Positions 48,891 to 57,299 of a stretch of DNA of 64,000 nt are shown one piece after another. A program made the translations under genes and the position numbers. The notes under the pieces were generated by a model. That model saw only the letters and a program-made list of their open reading frames with translations, was not told the DNA's origin and searched no databases. Each line of letters opens with the position of its first letter. The first letter of the stretch is position 1. The DNA is taken from contig CAZGHF010000001.1 of assembly GCA_964525595.1 (NCBI GenBank), positions 77,113 through 141,112 of the forward strand, written 5' to 3'. Source of the DNA: CAZGHF01 sp964525595. GTDB taxonomy: Bacteria; Patescibacteriota; Minisyncoccia; UBA6257; GWB1-50-10.

Positions 48891-50414
48891 ATGAAAGTAA
48901 TAATCCTAGCAAGGGTATCAACTGAAGAGCAAATGAACGAAGGGCAGTCAATTCCTGCTCAAATTTCCCGTGCTCGTGAGTATTGCGAACGGAAACAATT
49001 AGAAGTGTTTAAAGAATATCAGTTTGACGAATCTTCGGTTAAAGACAAACGAGCTAAGTTCCAAAAAGTTATAGACGACATCACCAGTTCAAAAGAAAAA
49101 GTTGCTTTAGTCGTTGAGACGGTTGATAGATTACAGAGGAGTTTTAAAGAATCGGTTTTGTTGGACGGCCTTAGGAAGCAAGGCAAGTTAGAGATTCATT
49201 TCATTAGGGAAAACTTGATAATACACAAAGATTCTAATAGCTCGGAAATTCAGAGGTGGGATTTGGCCGTCTTCGTTGCTAAGAGTTTCGTGCTTCAGAT
49301 TAGCGACAATGTGAAGAGAACTTATGCGCTAAAGATTAAAAGCGGCCAGTGGGTCGGGAAAGCCCCTGTCGGCTACAAGAATATCCCCCTAGATGAAAAA
49401 AAGAGGTTGCGAAAAGATATAATCGCTGACCCCGTGAGAAGGCATTTTATAGTCAAAATCTTTGAGATGTATTCAACGGGCAACTGGTCTGTGCGGAAAA
49501 TACGAAATGAGATGAAACATTTAGGACTTAAAAGCAATACGAAGAATCCTAAGCCTCTTAGCATCAGTCAGATACACGCAGTTTTAAACAATCCATTTTA
49601 TTACGGAATGATGAGAATAAAAGGCGAATTACATCCGCATGTCTACGAGCCTCTTATTTCCAAGCAGTTGTTTGATAAGTGCCAAGAAGTTATGGCTGGT
49701 TATCATAAGAAACCATTTAAATACGCTGGCAAGCCGTATGTGTTGCGAGGAATGATTAAATGCGCCGATTGTGGTTGCACCATAACGCCACAAACATCAA
49801 AGGGGCATATTTATTACAGTTGCACCAATTACAAGAGGATGCACTCTAAAACATCTTTTATTAGGGAAGAAAGCCTATTAGAACCGATTTACAAGGTGCT
49901 AGAGGGCGTGAAGCTGTCAGACAAAAAGATTGACGATATTACGGCTTCGCTAAAGAGTTCTCACGAATCAAAGAATGAGTTCTACGAGCAAGCGAGAGCC
50001 GAGTTGCTGAAACAGCACGATAAGGCCGAGAGCAAAATACAGCGTCTCTTTGACTTACGGCTTGAAGAGAACGAAGGGAGTATTACTAGGGATATGTTTG
50101 CAAGTAAGTTAAAGGAGTTGAAGGAAGAACAAGCCGAAATTCGGGCAAAATTGGCTCAATACGACACGGCTGATGAGAAGTATTATATTACGGCCAATAC
50201 TGTGCTAAACCTCGCTAAGCACGCCTTAGAGATATTTGAAAGTTCTGAAGTAGCGAGAAAACGGGCTCTTCTCAATTTCTTACTTCAGAACCTTACGCTA
50301 AAGGAAAGAAAGTTAGATTTTATCGTGCGAGAACCATTCAACAGTATCGGAAAATACGCTAACAGTTCTACTTTGCTCCGCGGGCAGGATTCGAACCTGC
50401 AACCATCTCCTTAA
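48891..50414 (+). CDS. Large serine recombinase (site-specific integrase)
   Basis: 507 aa. The resolvase catalytic domain starts ILARVSTEEQ with nucleophile Ser10. The recombinase domain (about 155-265) and a zinc ribbon (Cys291, Cys294, Cys311) follow, then a coiled coil (ESKNEFYEQARAELLKQ). It integrates and excises DNA by strand exchange. The last 13 residues (LRGQDSNLQPSP) are read from the antisense of tRNA-Asn, so integration at that tRNA has given the gene its present end. Confidence 0.9.
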   Translation: MKVIILARVSTEEQMNEGQSIPAQISRAREYCERKQLEVFKEYQFDESSVKDKRAKFQKVIDDITSSKEKVALVVETVDRLQRSFKESVLLDGLRKQGKLEIHFIRENLIIHKDSNSSEIQRWDLAVFVAKSFVLQISDNVKRTYALKIKSGQWVGKAPVGYKNIPLDEKKRLRKDIIADPVRRHFIVKIFEMYSTGNWSVRKIRNEMKHLGLKSNTKNPKPLSISQIHAVLNNPFYYGMMRIKGELHPHVYEPLISKQLFDKCQEVMAGYHKKPFKYAGKPYVLRGMIKCADCGCTITPQTSKGHIYYSCTNYKRMHSKTSFIREESLLEPIYKVLEGVKLSDKKIDDITASLKSSHESKNEFYEQARAELLKQHDKAESKIQRLFDLRLEENEGSITRDMFASKLKELKEEQAEIRAKLAQYDTADEKYYITANTVLNLAKHALEIFESSEVARKRALLNFLLQNLTLKERKLDFIVREPFNSIGKYANSSTLLRGQDSNLQPSP

Positions 50415-50447
50415 CAGGGAGCCGCACTACCATTGTGCTACCGCGGA
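50376..50447 (-). tRNA. tRNA-Asn (GTT), overlapped by the recombinase gene
   Basis: 72 nt. Acceptor TCCGCGG/CCGCGGA with discriminator G, anticodon stem CTCC/GGAG and loop CTGTTAA give anticodon GTT. T-arm GCAGG-TTCGAAT-CCTGC. Its 3' half lies under the recombinase stop region on the other strand, marking it as the likely attachment site. With GatCA present, Asn may be formed by transamidation. Confidence 0.94.
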
Positions 50448-50501
50448 ATTACGGAACTTTCTAAATTATAATCTAAATGTTCCAGAAATCCAGTTTTAAT
50501 A

Positions 50502-50541
50502 GTTGCCCCATGTTTTAACATATGTTAAAACATGGGGCAAC
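50502..50541. repeat. 40-bp perfect palindrome (GCCCCATG family)
   Basis: A perfect 20+20 palindrome with outer half GTTGCCCCATGTT. The outer arms match the palindrome at 24363-24386; the inner 14 nt are extra. It lies between tRNA-Asn and a small membrane protein gene. It can form a cruciform or a long hairpin. Confidence 0.7.
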
Positions 50542-50594
50542 CTTGCTTGAGTCAGCTGGTTGCAAAAGAAAGAAGATTTGATATAGTAGGGACC

Positions 50595-50969
50595 ATGGAA
50601 CGCAAAGAATTAATACGGACGATTTATCTTTACTTGTTTTCGCTTTTGGGACTTGTTCTTATAGTTATCGGCACCGTGCGGTTGGTGGATCTAGGGCTCA
50701 AAACCTGGGTATTCAAGAAAGCTGACCAGGTTGTCGTCTATCCGGAATATCCCCGGATGGTGAAGCCTATTAGCGAGGAGGAAACGGCTCTTACACCGGA
50801 GCAGGAAGAAAAGTATAAAGCAGAACAGCGTGAATATCAGGAACGAGAAAGAGAAGCAAGGAGAGAACGTACTGCCGCAAATTCAATAGCACTTTTAATC
50901 GTTGGTACTCCACTTTTTGCCTATCACTGGAGAGTGATACAGAGGGCGAAAGAAGATAAAAAATCTTAG
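50595..50969 (+). CDS. Two-helix membrane protein of unknown function
   Basis: 124 aa from the chosen ATG. Membrane helices at about 11-33 (YLYLFSLLGLVLIVIGTV) and near 97-110 flank a charged helical segment rich in Glu and Arg. An extended -10 TGATATAGT ends 7 nt before this ATG, which favours it over the ATG at 50532. No family was recognised beyond that layout. Confidence 0.6.
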   Translation: MERKELIRTIYLYLFSLLGLVLIVIGTVRLVDLGLKTWVFKKADQVVVYPEYPRMVKPISEEETALTPEQEEKYKAEQREYQEREREARRERTAANSIALLIVGTPLFAYHWRVIQRAKEDKKS

Positions 50970-51005
50970 TTTGCGTTTCCCCCGGTTCGCTCGGTAAAAA
51001 TAAAT

Positions 51006-51078
51006 CCGCCCATAGCTCAGTTGGTAGAGCAGTTGCCTTTTAAGCAAATGGTCCCAGGTTCGAGTCCTGGTGGGCGGA
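51006..51078 (+). tRNA. tRNA-Lys (TTT)
   Basis: 73 nt. Acceptor CCGCCCA/TGGGCGG with discriminator A, anticodon stem TTGC/GCAA and loop CTTTTAA give anticodon TTT. T-arm CCAGG-TTCGAGT-CCTGG. It is the second lysine tRNA of the window and lies 19 nt before the PspC gene. Confidence 0.95.
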
Positions 51079-51097
51079 CAAAAAAGAAAGAGGAAAC

Positions 51098-51298
51098 GTG
51101 AAAAACGTCAAAAAACTTTACAGGAGCAATAAAAACAAAACTTTCGCCGGCATAATCGGTGGAGTGGGCGAGTATTTTAAAATTGACCCGGTTTTTCTTC
51201 GTTTGGTTTGGCTTGTGATAACAATCATGAGCGGCGTTCTGCCGGCAATTATAGTTTATCTCATCGCCATTTTAATCGTTCCGAAGAAACCGGAATAG
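51098..51298 (+). CDS. PspC domain membrane protein
   Basis: 66 aa from GTG. KKLYRSNKNKTFAGIIGGVGEYFKIDPVFLRLVWLV is the PspC signature, and the second half is a membrane helix pair ending IVPKK. PspC proteins sense or stabilise stressed membranes. Here it is a stand-alone minimal copy without other phage-shock genes. Confidence 0.9.
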   Translation: MKNVKKLYRSNKNKTFAGIIGGVGEYFKIDPVFLRLVWLVITIMSGVLPAIIVYLIAILIVPKKPE

Positions 51299-51299
51299 T

Positions 51300-51749
51300 T
51301 TACAGCCTATCGAAAACCTCTTTTAAGAGAGCTGTCTGAGCCGAGTTTACCAATTTACTCGCTTCTTCGAAACTAAAAAAGCCGGCTTTATCAACTTCCG
51401 GGAATTCCGTTACTTTTCCGCGCGGCCAGTCTATTTTGATAGTTTGGCTTTTTATCTCAGCCGGATTACAGTCACCCTCGAAAGCCCAAGCTTTCACAAT
51501 TTTACCGCTTTTTTGTTTTATCGGGTTTAGGGACTTAAAATCCCCACTTGGTACGATTCCTGTTTCTTCTTCAAACTCGCGTTTGGCCGCTTCAAGCTCG
51601 TCTTCGCCCTCTTCAATTTGGCCTTTGGGAATGCTCCAGGCGCCCGCATCCTTATTTTTCCAGAAGGGCCCGCCCGGGTGGACGAGGAAAAACTCCGGTT
51701 TATCGCTGCGGATTCTGTACATTAAAAGCCCGGCGCTTACCCTCGGCAT
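51300..51749 (-). CDS. NUDIX hydrolase
   Basis: 149 aa. The NUDIX box follows the GX5EX7REUXEEXGU pattern (GQIEEGEDELEAAKREFEEE ending TGI). The start PRVSAGLLMYRI and the middle WSIPKGQ suggest the Ap4A hydrolase/house-cleaning subgroup. It hydrolyses nucleoside diphosphates linked to another group. A TATAAT box lies 6 nt before the ATG (51761-51756). It is convergent with PspC. Confidence 0.9.
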   Translation of the reverse strand: MPRVSAGLLMYRIRSDKPEFFLVHPGGPFWKNKDAGAWSIPKGQIEEGEDELEAAKREFEEETGIVPSGDFKSLNPIKQKSGKIVKAWAFEGDCNPAEIKSQTIKIDWPRGKVTEFPEVDKAGFFSFEEASKLVNSAQTALLKEVFDRL

Positions 51750-51786
51750 TATAAAATTATAACTGCTTACTTTTTTCTATCAAATC

Positions 51787-51795
51787 TGTTATTAT
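51787..51795 (+). promoter_or_regulatory. Extended -10 box of the efflux operon
   Basis: TGTTATTAT (TGn plus TATTAT) ends 8 nt before the ATG at 51804, predicting a leaderless first gene. Confidence 0.5.
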
Positions 51796-51803
51796 TTTGA
51801 AAT

Positions 51804-53234
51804 ATGAAAATATTTCGGGTACGGAATATTATCATCGCTTTTGTAATCGTAGCCGTAATCGTGGTTATTTTTTTCGTCAGCCGCGACAAAGGACCGGTTC
51901 ATGACTTTGCAACGGTGATGAGAGGCGATGTCGTAGAAGAAGTAGACGTAACCGGCAAACTGAAACCGGCTGATGAAGTAGAGCTTGCTTTTGAGACAAG
52001 CGGCAGAGTCATCGGTGTTACGGCGGACGTTGGAGACCGGGTTTTCGTCGGTCAGACACTCGTTCGGCTCAATGCCTCCGAGCTTTCAACCCAACTTTCC
52101 AAAGCTGAATCCGACCTTGCCGCCCAGGAAGCGAAGCTCACCGAAGCTAAAATCACCCTCGACAACCTCTACACGAGTATTCTGAACGTTTTGGACGACG
52201 CTTATATTAAAGCCGACGATGCGGTGCGAGCGAAAACGAGCGGGCTTTTCAGCGGTTCGAGAACTTCGGCTTACGCCCTTACTTTCTCAACCTGCGACGA
52301 GGCGGCCAAGTTAGACGCCGTTCGTGGAAAGCTTGCTTCCGAAAACGAGCTTGACAAATGGCAGTCAGAGCTTTCCGTTCTCTCCGTTGAATCTTCCAGA
52401 GAAAATCTTGAAACGGCTCTTGTCTCCGGTGAAGGTCACCTCGCCGTTATTTCAGGATTTCTTAACGATGTAAGCCAAGCGATGAATGCCGACTGCCTTC
52501 TTAACGACACGTCCCTCGACACTTACCGGACGAATTTGGGTACCGGCCGAACCAATGTTCAGACCGTTACCACCTCGATAAGCGACAAGAAACAGACAAT
52601 TGCTTTTCAGAAAGCGGTTGTGATCTCATCCGAGACCGCGCTTGAGAGTTATAAAGCGTCGGTTTCGAACATTAAAGCCCAGCTTTCAAAAACAGTCATC
52701 TACTCGCCGATAAGCGGTATCGTCACCGCCCAGGAAGCAAAAGTAGGAGAAATCGTTTCTGCGAACACCGCGCTTGTTTCGGTAATTTCGGCAAGCCGGC
52801 TGGAAGTTGAAGCAAACATCCCCGAGGTTGATATTACCAAGGTTGAGATTGGGAGTGAGGCGGAAATTACCCTTGATGCTTACGGCTCGGAGGTTATTTT
52901 TACCGCAGCCGTTTCGGAGATTGAACCGGCCGAGACGGTAATTGAAGGAGTGCCGACGTACAAAACAATACTTCAGTTCAAAGAAAAAGATGAACGGTTA
53001 AAACCCGGCATGACAGCTGATATAAGCATCTTAACCGCGATTAAAAACAATGTTCTCTATATTCCTCAGCGAGCGGTGGTTCGCGAAAACGGAAGGAACT
53101 ATGTAAGAGTTGAAAGAAATGGTTTGGTAGAAGAGATTGACGTTTCAGTCGGTCTTCGCGGCTCGGATGGAGTGATTGAAATAATAAGCGGCTTGAACGA
53201 AGGGGACCGGGTTATCACTTTCATAAATAAATAA
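51804..53234 (+). CDS. Periplasmic adaptor (HlyD/MacA-like) of an ABC exporter
   Basis: 476 aa. An N-terminal membrane anchor is followed by the biotinyl-lipoyl-like segment VDVTGKLKPADEVELAFE, a long helical hairpin, a second lipoyl half (SPISGIVTAQEAKVGEIVS) and beta-barrel domains. It is the fusion protein of a MacAB-type exporter. The hairpin is longer than usual. First gene of a four-gene operon. Confidence 0.88.
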   Translation: MKIFRVRNIIIAFVIVAVIVVIFFVSRDKGPVHDFATVMRGDVVEEVDVTGKLKPADEVELAFETSGRVIGVTADVGDRVFVGQTLVRLNASELSTQLSKAESDLAAQEAKLTEAKITLDNLYTSILNVLDDAYIKADDAVRAKTSGLFSGSRTSAYALTFSTCDEAAKLDAVRGKLASENELDKWQSELSVLSVESSRENLETALVSGEGHLAVISGFLNDVSQAMNADCLLNDTSLDTYRTNLGTGRTNVQTVTTSISDKKQTIAFQKAVVISSETALESYKASVSNIKAQLSKTVIYSPISGIVTAQEAKVGEIVSANTALVSVISASRLEVEANIPEVDITKVEIGSEAEITLDAYGSEVIFTAAVSEIEPAETVIEGVPTYKTILQFKEKDERLKPGMTADISILTAIKNNVLYIPQRAVVRENGRNYVRVERNGLVEEIDVSVGLRGSDGVIEIISGLNEGDRVITFINK

Positions 53235-53237
53235 AAA

Positions 53238-53954
53238 ATGTCTCTCATTGAAGTTCGGGACTTGGAGAAAATCTATGTTGATGACGGAAACGAAACCCCG
53301 GCCCTTCGGGGTTTAAGTTTTGATATTAAAAAAGGCGAGTTTGTGGCGGTGATGGGACCCTCTGGCTCGGGCAAATCAACTCTCCTCCATATTTTGGGAT
53401 TTTTGGACAGACAGACCTCGGGTGAATATCGTTTCGACGGTCGGGAAATTAACGAATACAAAGAAGAGGAGCTTTCCCGGGTAAGGAACAAGAAAATGGG
53501 TTTCGTTTTCCAAACTTTCAACCTTTTGCCGAGAATAAGCGTTTTGGGAAACGTTGAACTGCCGCTTATCTATGCCGGGATTAAGGAAAAGGAGCGCAAA
53601 AAAATTGCGAGAGACGCCATTGAATCGGTCGGGCTTTCTCACAGAGTTGATTTCGAACCAAATAAACTCTCCGGCGGTGAGCGCCAAAGAGCGGCAATTG
53701 CGAGAGCGCTGGTCAATAATCCGGCTGTGATTTTTGCCGATGAGCCGACCGGAAACCTGGATTCAAAATCGGGCCGTCAGATAATGGAAGTAATCCGCGA
53801 GCTGAACGAAAAAAACAATCACACCGTGATTCTTATTACTCACGAAACTTACACTGCAAACTACGCTGAGAGGGTAATAAAACTTTTGGACGGGAAAGTG
53901 GAAAGTGACCGGAAAGTGAAGGAGAGAACGACTGCCGACCACTTTAAGAAGTAG
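53238..53954 (+). CDS. ABC transporter ATPase (MacB/LolD type)
   Basis: 238 aa. Walker A GPSGSGKST, Q-loop FQTFNLLPRISVLGNVELPL, signature LSGGERQRAAIARAL and Walker B AVIFADEPTGNLDS are complete. It powers the two permeases encoded next. It starts 3 nt after the adaptor gene. Confidence 0.95.
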   Translation: MSLIEVRDLEKIYVDDGNETPALRGLSFDIKKGEFVAVMGPSGSGKSTLLHILGFLDRQTSGEYRFDGREINEYKEEELSRVRNKKMGFVFQTFNLLPRISVLGNVELPLIYAGIKEKERKKIARDAIESVGLSHRVDFEPNKLSGGERQRAAIARALVNNPAVIFADEPTGNLDSKSGRQIMEVIRELNEKNNHTVILITHETYTANYAERVIKLLDGKVESDRKVKERTTADHFKK

Positions 53955-53960
53955 TTTAAA

Positions 53961-55208
53961 ATGCGGATAAAAGACGTTTTTAAAATAGCCGTTCTGGGGA
54001 TTCGGGCTCATAAATCACGGTCGGCTCTTACCGTCTTAGGGATAGTAATAGGCGTTACCGCCGTAACGCTTGTAGTCTCCATCGGTCGCGGTGCCGAAAA
54101 CCTTGTTTTGAATCAAGTCGCTTCTTTGGGTTCACGGACTATTGGTATTGTTCCCGGCAAAGAACCGAAAGGGCCGACTGACCCTTCTCTTGTGCACACT
54201 CTTTATGGTGATTCGCTGAAAGCAAGGGAAGTTGAAGCGATAGAGAAAAAATCAAACGTGCCCCACGCGGCAGAAGTCATGCCGATTGTCTTCGGAATAG
54301 AAACTGTTTCTCATAAAGGAGAAACTTTCCGACCGATGATTTTGGGCGGCTCGCCGCTTGTTACCAACATTTTCGATGTTTACCCCGAAGAGGGAACTTT
54401 CTTTACTGAAGATGACGTAAAAAACAGAGCGGCTGTTGCGATTATCGGGAAGCGCGTAAAAGAGGAACTTTTTGGCGAGAGAGAAGCCGTTGGTGAAAAG
54501 ATAAGAATTGGCGGAAGCACTTTGAAAATTGTGGGCGTTTCTCCTCCGAAAGGTCAGGTTCTCTTCTTTAATTTTGATGAAACGGTTATTATTCCTTACA
54601 CTTTCGCCCAACAGTATATTTTCGGTATTAAATATTTCAACCGGGTAATAGTTCAGGTTGATTCCGAAGAAAATATTCCCCGAACTGTCTATGACATTGA
54701 GATTACGCTCCGGGCGCTTCATAACATTACCGATCCCGAAAACGATGATTTCTTTGTGAGCACTCAAGCCGAGATAGCCGAAACTTTGAAATCCATTACA
54801 GGCGCTCTTACTTTATTTCTTGCATCGGTTGCGGCGATCTCTCTTATTGTCGGCGGCATTGGGATTATGAATATCATGCTTGTTTCAATCGCCGAGCGGA
54901 CGAAAGAAATAGGCTTGAGAAAAGCAGTTGGGGCGACAGAAAACAATATCTTGCTGCAATTTCTTTTTGAGGCCGTGACTCTCACAATTTTGGGAGGGTT
55001 GATAGGTGTCTTGATTGGTTTTCTGCTTCTTTTTGGGATTACCTTCGCTTTGGCCGAACTTGTCAGCGCCGAATGGAAATTTGTTTTTCCGGCGGATGCC
55101 GCTGTGGTAGGAATAATTGTTTCCCTTGTTATCGGGCTCGTTTTCGGACTCTTCCCGGCTCGGGCGGCCGCGAAGAAAGACCCAATTGAAGCTCTTCAAC
55201 ACGAGTAA
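53961..55208 (+). CDS. ABC transporter permease (MacB/FtsX type), first copy
   Basis: 415 aa. One N-terminal helix (RSALTVLGIVIGVTAVTLVV), an extracytoplasmic MacB-type domain (about 45-280) and three C-terminal helices of the FtsX domain (GGIGIMNIMLVSIAERTKEIGLRKAVGA). It ends ARAAAKKDPIEALQHE, typical of these permeases. It works in mechanotransmission, moving substrates such as peptides or lipids outside the membrane. Confidence 0.92.
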   Translation: MRIKDVFKIAVLGIRAHKSRSALTVLGIVIGVTAVTLVVSIGRGAENLVLNQVASLGSRTIGIVPGKEPKGPTDPSLVHTLYGDSLKAREVEAIEKKSNVPHAAEVMPIVFGIETVSHKGETFRPMILGGSPLVTNIFDVYPEEGTFFTEDDVKNRAAVAIIGKRVKEELFGEREAVGEKIRIGGSTLKIVGVSPPKGQVLFFNFDETVIIPYTFAQQYIFGIKYFNRVIVQVDSEENIPRTVYDIEITLRALHNITDPENDDFFVSTQAEIAETLKSITGALTLFLASVAAISLIVGGIGIMNIMLVSIAERTKEIGLRKAVGATENNILLQFLFEAVTLTILGGLIGVLIGFLLLFGITFALAELVSAEWKFVFPADAAVVGIIVSLVIGLVFGLFPARAAAKKDPIEALQHE

Positions 55209-55209
55209 A

Positions 55210-56454
55210 ATGAGTTTTAAAGAAACCCTAAAAATAGCACTAAAAAGCCTTACCGCCCATAAATCCCGCTCGGTTCTTACGATTTTAGGGATTGTGATAG
55301 GAATAGTATCCATCATTCTTATCGTTTCAATCGGGAATGGTGTTAAGAACCTTATTACTAAAGAGATTACTTCTCTTGGAGCAGACATCATCTGGGTTGA
55401 GCCCGGTCGGGAACCCCAAGGACCGACCGATTTTGCCACAACGGCTTTTTCAAATACTTTGAAAGAAAAAGATATAGAGGCTCTAAAAAGAAAGAGTAAC
55501 GTTCCCTCTGTTGTTGAAGTTGCTCCGGCAGTTGCCGTACCCGGCAGTGTTTCCTACGGTGGAGAAACCTACCGGCCTTTTATTACGGGATGGTCGGGAG
55601 AGTTTATGGGTCGGGTTTTCAATATTTATCCTGAAGAAGGAAATTATTTTGACGAAGTTGCCATAAGGAACCGCGAGAGAGTAATTGTTATCGGAGCAAG
55701 AGTTAAAGAAGAACTCTTTGGAGAGTCGAGTGCCGTCGGGAAGAATGTAAAAATCAAGAATGAAAAATTCCGAGTGGTCGGCGTTCTTCCCGACAAAGGT
55801 CAGATATTCTTTTTTGACATTGGTGATATGGTTGTCATTCCTTACACAACGGCTCAGACTTATCTTTTGGGTATTGATTACTACAACGAAGTGTGGGTGC
55901 GGGTTGAGGACCCTTCTGCAGTCCCGGCCGCCATTGAAGACATCAAAGCAACCTTGAGAGAAATGCATAATATCACCGATCCGGAAAAAGACGATTTTTA
56001 TATTCTTACCCAGGACAATCTTCTTGAGCAGGTGGGCGGGATTGTGAACATTTTGACGGCTGCCCTTTCTTTTATCGTCGCTATCGCTCTTCTTGTTGGC
56101 GGGGTCGGGGTCATGAATGTAATGCTTGTTTCGGTTACCGAGCGAACGAGAGAGATTGGCTTACGGAAAGCAGTGGGTGCGGCAAACAGCGACGTTTTAA
56201 ACCAGTTTCTTCTGGAAGCGGTAATCTTAACTGCAATCGGCGGAATTATAGGCATCGTCCTCGGTGCCCTCCTTTCTTTTGTCGCCACTTTCTTGGCGAC
56301 ACGGACTTTGGGTTTGAATTTGTCATTCGTTTTCCCTGTAGGGGCCGCTCTTCTTAGTTTCGGAGTCGCAGCCTTGATTGGACTGATTTTCGGCATTTAT
56401 CCGGCTCGGACCGCCGCCCAAAAGGACCCAATTGAAGCCCTGCGGTATGAATAA
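55210..56454 (+). CDS. ABC transporter permease (MacB/FtsX type), second copy
   Basis: 414 aa from the ATG just after the first permease (the frame stays open upstream to 55117, but that part overlaps the first gene). Same domain order: RSVLTILGIVIGIVSIILIV, extracytoplasmic domain, and VGGVGVMNVMLVSVTERTREIGLRKAVGA. It ends ARTAAQKDPIEALRYE. Similar length and sequence to the preceding gene show a tandem duplication, so the exporter may be a heterodimer. Confidence 0.92.
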   Translation: MSFKETLKIALKSLTAHKSRSVLTILGIVIGIVSIILIVSIGNGVKNLITKEITSLGADIIWVEPGREPQGPTDFATTAFSNTLKEKDIEALKRKSNVPSVVEVAPAVAVPGSVSYGGETYRPFITGWSGEFMGRVFNIYPEEGNYFDEVAIRNRERVIVIGARVKEELFGESSAVGKNVKIKNEKFRVVGVLPDKGQIFFFDIGDMVVIPYTTAQTYLLGIDYYNEVWVRVEDPSAVPAAIEDIKATLREMHNITDPEKDDFYILTQDNLLEQVGGIVNILTAALSFIVAIALLVGGVGVMNVMLVSVTERTREIGLRKAVGAANSDVLNQFLLEAVILTAIGGIIGIVLGALLSFVATFLATRTLGLNLSFVFPVGAALLSFGVAALIGLIFGIYPARTAAQKDPIEALRYE

Positions 56455-56524
56455 AGCTTTATTTTTTGAAGTCCTTCTGCTACTTTAAAAGCAGCATTGG
56501 CCCGAGAAGAAAGGAGAAACAGCG

Positions 56525-56638
56525 ATGTCCATTTGGAAGAAGTTTAGTTGGTTGAAATACGCACCCTTGGAATTCTGGGTGGTGGTCGTTGTCGGAGGCG
56601 TTCTCGTCGCGTGGATAATCTCCGCCACTCTCCGCTGA
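56525..56638 (+). CDS. 37-aa single-helix membrane protein
   Basis: MSIWKKFSWLKYAPLEF is followed by one helix (VVVVVGGVLVAWIISATL). A good ribosome binding site (AAAGGAG) lies 8 nt upstream and a terminator follows. Codon use is richer in GC than in the permeases. Function is unknown. Confidence 0.55.
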   Translation: MSIWKKFSWLKYAPLEFWVVVVVGGVLVAWIISATLR

Positions 56639-56664
56639 TTACTGCCTGAGTTTCCCCGAGCATG

Positions 56665-56699
56665 CTCCGCAGGATTCAATTCTGCGGAGTTTCGTTTTT
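56665..56699 (+). terminator. Terminator after the 37-aa gene
   Basis: Stem CTCCGCAG/CTGCGGAG, 9-nt loop, then a T-rich run. Confidence 0.8.
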
Positions 56700-56748
56700 G
56701 CCGAGCCCAAAGTCAATTTCCTTTTTTGAACCTGGAATGATTGTCTTA

Positions 56749-56757
56749 TGCTATAAT
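56749..56757 (+). promoter_or_regulatory. Extended -10 promoter (TGCTATAAT)
   Basis: A perfect extended -10 lies about 145 nt before the DUF378 gene. An SD-like AAAGGAGG follows at 56768-56775 without an ORF of note, so a long leader is likely. The 56639-56901 stretch otherwise holds only the terminator. Confidence 0.5.
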
Positions 56758-56901
56758 TAGAAAGAGAAAGGAGGTATAAATCTCCAGAGTTAAGTTTTAA
56801 TTAAAGGTCGATAGTTAAGTAATCGCTAATAATGCTATTAACGGCAGGTAATGCGAACTCGCGTTATTGAAAGTAGATTAGCGTTGTTCGCGAAAAATCA
56901 T

Positions 56902-57123
56902 ATGAAAGTTTTGCACACGGTTGCATTTGTTCTTCTCGTCATCGGTGGTTTGAACTGGCTTCTTACTGCTTTCGGCTGGAACGTAGTGGCTTATCTGGGA
57001 GACACAATAGCGACAATTGTTTACGTTATTATTGGTCTTTCTGCTCTTTATGAGATTTTCGTCCATGGTAAAAACTGTAAGTCCTGCGGGAAGGGAGCTT
57101 CGACGGCAGCCCCCTCGATGTAA
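56902..57123 (+). CDS. DUF378 family membrane protein
   Basis: 73 aa from the inner ATG; the longer frame from 56851 lacks the family start. MKVLHTVAFVLLVIGGLNW, then GWNVVAYLG and VIIGLSALYEI, is the DUF378 pattern with two membrane helices. A short tail has CKSCGKG, a possible metal or redox site. Function is unknown. A strong terminator follows. Confidence 0.85.
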   Translation: MKVLHTVAFVLLVIGGLNWLLTAFGWNVVAYLGDTIATIVYVIIGLSALYEIFVHGKNCKSCGKGASTAAPSM

Positions 57124-57144
57124 TGAGAGTTAAATAACTTTTTC

Positions 57145-57179
57145 AATAACCCCCCGCATATGCGGGGGTTATTGTTTTT
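57145..57179 (+). terminator. Terminator after the DUF378 gene
   Basis: Stem AATAACCCCCGCA/TGCGGGGGTTATT with a very small loop, then a T-run. Confidence 0.9.
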
Positions 57180-57215
57180 AGACCCTCTTTTTAATATAAA
57201 GCAATTTTTTATAAT

Positions 57216-57244
57216 TTGACAAGATTGTGTCTTTGTGCTACGCT
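57216..57244 (+). promoter_or_regulatory. TTGACA-type promoter
   Basis: Consensus -35 TTGACA, 17-nt spacer and TACGCT with an upstream TG (extended -10). Unlike most genes here it leaves a leader of about 50 nt with an SD sequence before the ATG at 57300. Confidence 0.6.
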
Positions 57245-57299
57245 AAGTCAGTATCTAGACAAGTCGCAAATTTTGACAACCTTCGGACGGAGAGAGACC

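Larger units (their letters stand above)
44103..50447. mobile_element. Candidate integrative element at tRNA-Asn
   Basis: The right end is the tRNA-Asn gene, whose antisense strand encodes the tail of a large serine recombinase. Inside lie an excisionase-like HTH gene, a phage-type replication gene with an origin-like inverted repeat, small membrane proteins and a HicBA-like pair. The left end is uncertain: 14-bp tRNA copies at 44103 and 44435 are candidates, and a scaffold gap at 45348-45357 breaks continuity. Codon use is AT-rich throughout. Confidence 0.45.

Noticed and set aside
54252..55968. Long antisense frames under the two permease genes.
   Set aside because: They mirror the coding bias of the permeases and show no protein features.
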